Of a stretch of 10,444 nt of DNA, positions 5,291 through 10,444 are shown piece by piece. Every line of letters starts with the position of its first letter. The first letter of the stretch is position 1. Below the pieces are notes generated by a model. It did not search any database and had not been told where the DNA came from. It worked only from the letters and a program-made list of their open reading frames with translations. Source of the DNA: Nitrososphaerota archaeon (GTDB lineage Archaea; Iainarchaeota; Iainarchaeia; Iainarchaeales; VGJJ01); contig JAGVNS010000024.1 of assembly GCA_020053155.1 (NCBI GenBank), forward strand, positions 1-10,444, in the 5' to 3' direction. A program made the position numbers and the translations under genes.

Positions 5291-6633
5291 TTTCCTTTCT
5301 CGCTTTTCTTCCCTAAAATGGAGTTAATTTCCTCGAGTAGGGTTTTGAGGGGGGCGAGTTTGAGGACTTTCTCTTGACCACTCACCATATCACGGGCTTT
5401 GACGCTATTTTGTTTCAGCTCGTCTTCCCCCAAAAATAATACTAACGGAACTTGTTTTGCATCCGCCACCTGCATGTTTTTGCCAATGTTTCGCTCCATC
5501 AAATCGATTTCCACGCGCAACCCACTCTCACGGAGTTGGCTGATGAGCAATTGGGCCTCCAAAAAAGTCTTTCCGATGGGAATGACATAGACGTCCAACC
5601 CCCCATCATTCCATTTTTCACCCAGCAATTCGAGCAGGCGGTCTACTCCAAAGGATATTCCTACCGCCGGCAAATCCGGACCCCCAAGAGAGCGAATGAG
5701 GTTGTCGTACCGCCCCCCTCCCCCTACGGAGACCGTGGCACCGGCAAAGACTTCAAACACGGGACCCGTGTAGTATTCCAATCCCCTCACCAAACTGGGG
5801 TCGAATTTTAAATACTTTAATTTTTTCTGCGCCTCCAGAATACCCATAATGGTTTCTAGTGCCTCCACCCCACTCAAATCCAAATTTTCTTTTTGCAATT
5901 TCTTTTTGAGCTGGGACAATGAATCCTCAAGGAGTGTCAGTACGTTGGTGGGAAGGGATTGTTTTTCCAGTTCGCTCTTGACTCCTTCTTTCCCTATTTT
6001 GTCCAGCTTATCCAATATGCGCATGGCATCCTTGGCTTTTTGGGGGAGGATTTTTCCGAGCGTTAAAAGTGCATTTACTAAACGTCGGTCGTTCACGCGC
6101 ACGTAAAAAGAATCAAACCCAAGGGTTTTCATCACGTCAATGGCGAAGGAAATGCATTCCGCATCCGCGCGAGGGGAGCGCACCCCAATAATGTCACAAT
6201 CCCCTTGCGTGAATTCTCGATAACGCAACGCTTGGGGGTTGTCATACCGATACACCGTTCCCATGTTGAGTGTTTTGATGGGTTTGGGTAAATCGGGGTT
6301 TCCCGCAATCACCCGCGCGAGGCTGGTGGTGAATTCGAACCGCATCCCAAGCTTTCTCCCGGATTGGTCTTCTAAGGTGTAGAGCTCTTTCGCCGCCTCC
6401 CCTCCTCCACCCCCTTTGATGGTAAGAGTTTCGAGATGCTCAAGCACAGGCACCTGCATGGGTTCAAACCCATAGGAGGCAGCGCAGTCTGAAATGACAC
6501 GCTCTATTTTTCGCTTGAGCCGAGCCTGCTTTCCTATAATGTCGCGCATGCCTTTCACAGGTTGCGTGTTCAGTTTACTCATACTTAACTCAAACAGGAA
6601 AAGGGAATTAAAACCCTCCTTTAAAGAGTTCAC
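5287..6633 (-). CDS. hisS: Histidyl-tRNA synthetase
   Basis: Class II aminoacyl-tRNA synthetase that charges tRNA-His in the cytoplasm. It is 448 residues, slightly longer than usual. QPVKGMRDI (24-32) is the typical start of the family domain. Motif 2 is in MGTVYRYDNPQALRYREFTQ (124-143). The histidine-specific signatures are LVRGLEYYTG (281-290) and VGGGGRYDNLI (303-313), and motif 3 is AVGISFGVDRLLEL (323-336). The anticodon-binding domain follows from about 345 (DVYVIPIGKTFLEAQLL). The GTG at 6633 overlaps the previous stop as GTGA and has GAGGTG 5 bases upstream, so it is chosen. An ATG at 6582 (MSKLNTQ) fits the usual protein start and is a realistic alternative. It is the last gene of the ammonia-lyase operon, an unusual place for a housekeeping synthetase. 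Confidence 0.96.
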   Translation of the reverse strand: MNSLKEGFNSLFLFELSMSKLNTQPVKGMRDIIGKQARLKRKIERVISDCAASYGFEPMQVPVLEHLETLTIKGGGGGEAAKELYTLEDQSGRKLGMRFEFTTSLARVIAGNPDLPKPIKTLNMGTVYRYDNPQALRYREFTQGDCDIIGVRSPRADAECISFAIDVMKTLGFDSFYVRVNDRRLVNALLTLGKILPQKAKDAMRILDKLDKIGKEGVKSELEKQSLPTNVLTLLEDSLSQLKKKLQKENLDLSGVEALETIMGILEAQKKLKYLKFDPSLVRGLEYYTGPVFEVFAGATVSVGGGGRYDNLIRSLGGPDLPAVGISFGVDRLLELLGEKWNDGGLDVYVIPIGKTFLEAQLLISQLRESGLRVEIDLMERNIGKNMQVADAKQVPLVLFLGEDELKQNSVKARDMVSGQEKVLKLAPLKTLLEEINSILGKKSEKGN

Positions 6634-7856
6634 AATGACACCTCTTGTTCAATGGTGGGAAGCGGACTTGATTCCCCTCCCACACGTGCGTAGACCGCCT
6701 CTTTTCTACCGATATGCGACTGGATGCCAACGAGTGTGTTCTGAAGTATGAAGTTTCGAATCGCTTTTATTTCAGAGGATTGAATGGTAATAGTACATGG
6801 AACCTCAATCAACGCAGGACCCGAAAAAGACAGTGCCTCACTCAAACACGTGCGAATATCGGTGTCTCTCGCATAAAAATATTTCAACCCGAACGCGTTG
6901 GAAAGTTCTTGGAAAGAAGGGTTTTCAAAACATGGGACACGCAACCCATTCTTTTCTCTTATTTGATTTAGCCCCGCAAAAAAGTTGTGGTTGTTTAGTA
7001 GCACTATTTTTACAGGAATGTTATATCGCAAAAGAGTAGCTAGTTCTGAAATACTCATAATCAAGTCTCCATCTCCAATGAAGAGAATGACAGACCGGTT
7101 CAAGCCCACACTGACCCCGATGGCAGCAGGCAATCCAAAACCCATGCACCCAAATCGATCGCTCGAAATGAAACGTTTTCCAGGCAATGATCGAAGCACC
7201 TCGTATTTGTTCAAGCCATTGCCCACAACGAAAAAATCAAACAAGTCTTCACAAACCTGAAGCGACTGTTCGAGACGGGAAAATGAATTTTTGGACGGGG
7301 TGGTAGTGATTACTTTAGGCTGAAAAGTCTCGATCGAAGGAATGAAAAAGGATGGCTCTCCAATATCATCTTCCAATGCATCGGGCGAAGTTCCAATAAA
7401 AGTGGGTCCTTTGGTACTCGAATGAGAACTATGCAATGCCTGCCTGAAACGTCCATATAGTTCTTTCCCTTCACGGCAGTAAACGCTTTCCCCTAAAAGA
7501 GGTTTAACGGTGGCAGTCATATCAAGGTCTTGAAAGGCACCCGTACCTACCTCACACAAAGGGATGGTTACGTTGATAGCAATGAGGGGTATTTTGTCCG
7601 CCGAAGCCGTTGCCAACCCCGTTAAGAGGTTAGTAGCGGCAGGACCACTTCCCACGATTCCAACCCCCACCTTGCCGGTGGCTTGAAAAAAACCGCTACA
7701 GGCATGGGGAATCGCGTTTTCACTTGCCAGTACGATAGTTCTCGCTCCCGCCTTTTCCAACGCTACATCTAGGGAAGCTAAATTGATGCCCGGATAAAAG
7801 AAGACGGGTGTGCGCGTGCGCGCTAACTGATTTGCAATAAAGGCAGCCACTTTCAT
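6630..7856 (-). CDS. Thiamine-diphosphate-dependent enzyme, short form without central domain
   Basis: A 408-residue ThDP enzyme of the acetolactate synthase/decarboxylase superfamily. The N-terminal pyrimidine-binding domain has ASENAIPHACSGFFQATGK (44-62), with the catalytic Glu at about 46, then VGSGPAATNLLTGLATA (68-84) and IPLIAI. The C-terminal diphosphate-binding domain has GFGLPAAIGVSVG (239-251) and the ThDP motif from GDG (261-263) to NN (288-289). Only about 70 residues separate the two domains, so the middle domain of full-length (about 550-residue) acetolactate synthases is missing. Sulfopyruvate and phosphonopyruvate decarboxylases have a similarly short layout. The reaction is probably decarboxylation or C-C bond chemistry on a 2-keto acid; the substrate is unknown. 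It starts 4 bases after the amidohydrolase stop (GGTGATGGT before the ATG) and overlaps hisS by 4 bases. Confidence 0.85.
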   Translation of the reverse strand: MKVAAFIANQLARTRTPVFFYPGINLASLDVALEKAGARTIVLASENAIPHACSGFFQATGKVGVGIVGSGPAATNLLTGLATASADKIPLIAINVTIPLCEVGTGAFQDLDMTATVKPLLGESVYCREGKELYGRFRQALHSSHSSTKGPTFIGTSPDALEDDIGEPSFFIPSIETFQPKVITTTPSKNSFSRLEQSLQVCEDLFDFFVVGNGLNKYEVLRSLPGKRFISSDRFGCMGFGLPAAIGVSVGLNRSVILFIGDGDLIMSISELATLLRYNIPVKIVLLNNHNFFAGLNQIREKNGLRVPCFENPSFQELSNAFGLKYFYARDTDIRTCLSEALSFSGPALIEVPCTITIQSSEIKAIRNFILQNTLVGIQSHIGRKEAVYARVGGESSPLPTIEQEVSL

Positions 7857-7860
7857 ACCA

Positions 7861-8655
7861 TCACCGATAGTATGTGGGTCGGCGGCTGTTCAGCACGTGA
7901 TTGTACCCCACTCCCTTTTTTTGGAGCAAAAACTTGTTTCGAGCATCTTCAACGTCAATTTTAACCGTTTTGACGCAGTCCTGTTTAGAGCACTGGGCCA
8001 TTACCTCCCCACGAGGTGAAATGATCTGACTGTTTCCACAAAACGCAATCCCTCTTTCGGTTCCCCACCTATTGCAGACTACGCTGAAGACCCTGTTCTC
8101 ACGCGAACGGGCATTCATCAACGGTTGACCATTATCCGTAACCAAATTAGCTGGGAGACAAAAGACATCGGCTCCACGCTCGGCAAGCGCACGCCAATAC
8201 TCTGGGAAAAGGTAGTCCAAACAAATGCCAATCCCATACCGTACTCCCCGCCAGTTTACAAGCAATGGGGGAACATCTCCCGGTTGGAATAAACGAGGCT
8301 CTTGAAAGAACAAATGCATTTTTCGATAAACGAATGACTTTCCTTCCGGGGTAAGAAAAATGGCACTGTTGAAAAATGCCTTCTTTTTCTTTTCAACAAA
8401 GCCAATGCACAACGCAGTATCCATTTTTCGTGATTTATTTTTTAGAAACGAAAGCCACCCACTTCCTTCTTGTTTTTCATAGGCTTCTTCAAGTTCCTTT
8501 TGGTTCTTGAAAGCGTAACCTGTGAGTGAGAGTTCGGGTCCAACAAATAGGTCCGCACGCGGGGCGTTCCTCAAGAGTTTTGAAAACTGTTTCAAGTTGG
8601 ATTCGGGATCTCCCAACGCTGGATTGAATTGCACGAAACCGATGTCGGCATTCAT
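7861..8655 (-). CDS. Carbon-nitrogen hydrolase (nitrilase superfamily amidohydrolase)
   Basis: A 264-residue cytoplasmic amidase of the nitrilase superfamily with the full Glu-Lys-Cys triad: Glu41 in GPELSLTGY, Lys112 in YRKMHLF, and Cys145 in GIGICLDYLFPE. Also visible are the family segments LPANLV, ARSRENRVFSVVCNRWGTE and GNSQIISPRGEVMA. The residue after the catalytic Cys is Leu rather than the common Tyr or Trp. Relatives hydrolyse amides, N-carbamoyl compounds or omega-amides; the substrate cannot be read from sequence. The ATG at 8655 overlaps the lyase stop as ATGA and has GGGGAGG 5 bases upstream, so the start is well supported. Pairing with an ammonia-lyase suggests it handles an amide or another nitrogen compound in the same pathway, but this is inferred from neighbourhood alone. 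Confidence 0.9.
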   Translation of the reverse strand: MNADIGFVQFNPALGDPESNLKQFSKLLRNAPRADLFVGPELSLTGYAFKNQKELEEAYEKQEGSGWLSFLKNKSRKMDTALCIGFVEKKKKAFFNSAIFLTPEGKSFVYRKMHLFFQEPRLFQPGDVPPLLVNWRGVRYGIGICLDYLFPEYWRALAERGADVFCLPANLVTDNGQPLMNARSRENRVFSVVCNRWGTERGIAFCGNSQIISPRGEVMAQCSKQDCVKTVKIDVEDARNKFLLQKKGVGYNHVLNSRRPTYYR

Positions 8656-10199
8656 TCGAGCCTCCCCACTTCCTTCTCCACGGCATCCAGAAGGACATTC
8701 GTCTCAATTAGAGCTACTGCTTTTTCAATGTCGTAGAGAAAAATTCGGTCTTCTGCAATGAAAGGGGAAACTTTCCGCACCATTGCATAAGCGGCTTCTC
8801 CCCCTTTCCCCGCGCGCAATGGTCGACGAAAATCCAGCGCTTGGCACCCACACAACAGTTCAATAGCCACCACCTTCTGCGTATTTTGGATGATCTCCCT
8901 GCAGTGACGCGCACCAATCGTTCCCATGCTGACGTGGTCTTCCTGATCCCCCGATACGGGAATCGAATCTACGATTGCAGGGCTCGCAAGTATCTTGTTT
9001 TCCGACACCAGAGCGGCTTGCGTATATTGGGCAATCATTAGTCCGGAATCAAGTCCAGCTTCCTTAACCAGAAAAGGGGGTAGATCACTCCTAAGATTGG
9101 GATTGAGCAACCGATTCGTTCGACGTTCACTGAGATTCCCCAGATCCGTGATGATGGCGGAGAGCATGTCCATAACCAGTGCAATGGGTTCCCCGTGAAA
9201 ATTTCCCCCCGCTAAATATGCTTTGTCATCCGTCGAAAAGATGGGATTGTCCGCAACGGAATTCATCTCTATTTCAACTTGCTTTCGAGTGTAATCCAAC
9301 GCGTCCTTGGCCGGTCCCGTGACTTGAGGGGTGCAGCGCAAGGAGTACGCTGATTGAGTGTCCTTTTTGGGCTGTTGAAGAATAGCGCTTCCCTCCATGA
9401 GTTTGCGCAGATTGGCCGCAGATTTGATTTGCCCGGCAAACGGGCGGAGGTCGTGCAAGCGTTTATCAAATGCCAGTGTTACCGAGTTCAACACGTCGAT
9501 ACTCAAGGCCCCAGCCACCTCGGAGGTTTTCACCAAATTATTTCCATCAAAAATGTTGAATGCCGCATAGGCGGTCATGAATTGGCTACCATTGAAAGCG
9601 GCTAATCCTTCCCTGCATCCCATTTGATAGGGTTCCAATCCCACCCGTCGAAGCGCTTCTGCCGCGGGAAGTCGTTCTCCTTCATAGAATGCCTCCCCTT
9701 CCCCTATCAGAACCAGGGCCATTTGCGCGAGAGGGGCCAAATCCCCGCTGGTTCCAACAGATCCTTTCTCGTAAATAACGGGTGTTACATTTCTATTTAG
9801 CAATTCAGCAAACTGTGTCACAAGCCCAGGTCTTATTCCGGAATACCCTTTGACCAAAACATTTAGTCGTAGTAAAATGGCAGCACGCGCTATCTCCAAG
9901 TCGGCGGGCTTTCCCACTCCTGATGCGTGAGCACGAATCATGCGTTTGCTGAGTTCAGCCCCTTTTTCTCGCGAAATCCGAATATTTCCAGCTCCTCCAA
10001 TTCCCGTGTTGACTCCATAAAGCGTTTGCCCTTCATCTAGCATCTCTTGTAAAACCTTCCAATTGGCGGTTACTTTTTTCATGTTTTCAATCGGCACCTC
10101 CACGCAGGCACCAAATCGGCCTACTGCTATTACATCTTCAATGGTAAGTTTTTCCCCATCGACAATGACTTTTTGAATGACTTTTGGATCGATTGACAT
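8652..10199 (-). CDS. hutH: HAL/PAL/TAL-family aromatic amino-acid ammonia-lyase, histidase-like
   Basis: A 515-residue MIO-dependent lyase, normal length, that removes ammonia from histidine or another aromatic amino acid to give urocanate or a cinnamate. Visible blocks are YGVNTGIGG (61-69, catalytic Tyr), RAHASGVG with His91, the prosthetic-group motif GSVGTSGDLAPLAQ (146-159), AYSLRCTPQV, GNFHGEPIAL and GDQEDHVSMG. The autocatalytic triad is Thr150-Ser151-Gly152, whereas standard histidases have Ala-Ser-Gly. His91 in the pre-SGVG position and Gln-Glu in the QED block resemble histidase more than plant PAL. Tyrosine/phenylalanine lyase or aminomutase activity remains possible, so the symbol is tentative. 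It follows the AbrB-like gene by 3 bases, with a G-rich GAGGGGGG upstream of ATG, and is coupled to the amidohydrolase. Confidence 0.9.
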   Translation of the reverse strand: MSIDPKVIQKVIVDGEKLTIEDVIAVGRFGACVEVPIENMKKVTANWKVLQEMLDEGQTLYGVNTGIGGAGNIRISREKGAELSKRMIRAHASGVGKPADLEIARAAILLRLNVLVKGYSGIRPGLVTQFAELLNRNVTPVIYEKGSVGTSGDLAPLAQMALVLIGEGEAFYEGERLPAAEALRRVGLEPYQMGCREGLAAFNGSQFMTAYAAFNIFDGNNLVKTSEVAGALSIDVLNSVTLAFDKRLHDLRPFAGQIKSAANLRKLMEGSAILQQPKKDTQSAYSLRCTPQVTGPAKDALDYTRKQVEIEMNSVADNPIFSTDDKAYLAGGNFHGEPIALVMDMLSAIITDLGNLSERRTNRLLNPNLRSDLPPFLVKEAGLDSGLMIAQYTQAALVSENKILASPAIVDSIPVSGDQEDHVSMGTIGARHCREIIQNTQKVVAIELLCGCQALDFRRPLRAGKGGEAAYAMVRKVSPFIAEDRIFLYDIEKAVALIETNVLLDAVEKEVGRLE

Positions 10200-10202
10200 A
10201 TT

Positions 10203-10409
10203 TTACTTTCCCCCCTCATTGGATAAGTTGCTTGGTAAGCGACTCAATTGAATGCGATTGGCATCATCTAAATCGTACTCTAAATACCACGCTTGACCGG
10301 GTCTGACGTCTAGTGTCTTTCGAATGGATGAAGGAAGAACAATGCGTCCCTTGGCATCAACTTTAACTGAAACAGCATTGGGGGTGATGACAAGAATCCC
10401 TTTGTTGGA
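10203..10409 (-). CDS. AbrB/SpoVT-type DNA-binding regulator, start unresolved
   Basis: This frame encodes VSVKVDAKGRIVLPSSIR followed by KTLDVRPGQAWYLEYD, a clear AbrB/MazE swapped-hairpin domain. It ends with NLSNEGGK and TAA at 10205-10203. Such proteins bind DNA as dimers and act as transition-state regulators or antitoxins. It is 3 bases before the ammonia-lyase ATG, so it probably controls this operon. The start is a problem: an in-frame TAG occurs at 10412-10410, and no ATG, GTG or TTG lies between it and the domain. A nearby ATG (10443-10441, MESKTRDTQSIVQQ) is one frame away. Either there is a 1-base indel (mutation or sequencing error), or a rare start such as ATT is used. The coordinates give the open frame, not a proven start. 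Confidence 0.7.
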   Translation of the reverse strand, partial: SNKGILVITPNAVSVKVDAKGRIVLPSSIRKTLDVRPGQAWYLEYDLDDANRIQLSRLPSNLSNEGGK

Positions 10410-10444
10410 CTATGGATTGCGTGTCTCTTGTTTTGGATTCCATG

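Noticed and set aside
1..10444. CRISPR array, insertion sequence or prophage
   Set aside because: No regularly spaced direct repeats, transposase motifs, terminal inverted repeats with target duplications, or phage structural genes were seen. The tRNA-Thr 3' end shows no obvious repeated attachment copy in the window.

Overview
The window looks archaeal, most likely from a small-genome DPANN-type lineage, although the lineage is inference. The signs are AT-rich TATA-like octamers (ATAAATAG/T, TTAAATAC, TTTTAAAG) placed where archaeal promoters should be, one apparently leaderless gene, U-rich transcript ends, a tRNA-Thr with a U discriminator base and no encoded CCA, and a histidyl-tRNA synthetase that reads as archaeal. 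Shine-Dalgarno motifs (GGAG, GGTGA) are also common. No ribosomal RNA or marker protein is present to settle the phylum.

Layout. (1) 2-274 (+): 3' end of an unrecognised gene with a GC-rich inverted repeat and a poly-C/polyproline stretch. (2) 295-472 (-): two tiny, extremely basic Ala/Lys/Arg peptide genes behind a TATA-like box and an AT-rich hairpin, closed by a stem-loop terminator. (3) 651-2110 (-): a two-gene operon, an RpiB-like sugar-phosphate isomerase followed by a zinc-containing MDR dehydrogenase. (4) 2270-4081 (-): a two-part protein with an ADP-ribosylglycohydrolase-like C-terminal half. (5) 4129-4201 (-): tRNA-Thr(GGU), preceded by a hairpin-rich non-coding stretch at about 4231-4347 that may be an RNA gene. 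(6) 4424-5290 (+): a short protein with the C-terminal architecture of bacterial sigma-54 (RpoN), including a recognisable RpoN box. (7) 5287-10409 (-): a tight operon in the order AbrB-like regulator, HAL/PAL/TAL-family ammonia-lyase, nitrilase-superfamily amidohydrolase, short thiamine-diphosphate enzyme, HisRS. Junctions between these genes are 4-base overlaps or gaps of 3-4 bases.

How the parts may work together. The last operon joins an amino-acid ammonia-lyase to an amidase, a 2-keto-acid-type ThDP enzyme and HisRS. This suggests amino-acid (perhaps histidine) turnover under AbrB-type control, but no further hut genes are visible and the substrate is not proven. The strongest unusual element is the sigma-54-like protein. 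Archaea transcribe with TBP/TFB and are not expected to carry sigma factors, so a compact RpoN homologue with a leaderless TATA promoter, opposite a structured RNA/tRNA unit, deserves direct examination.
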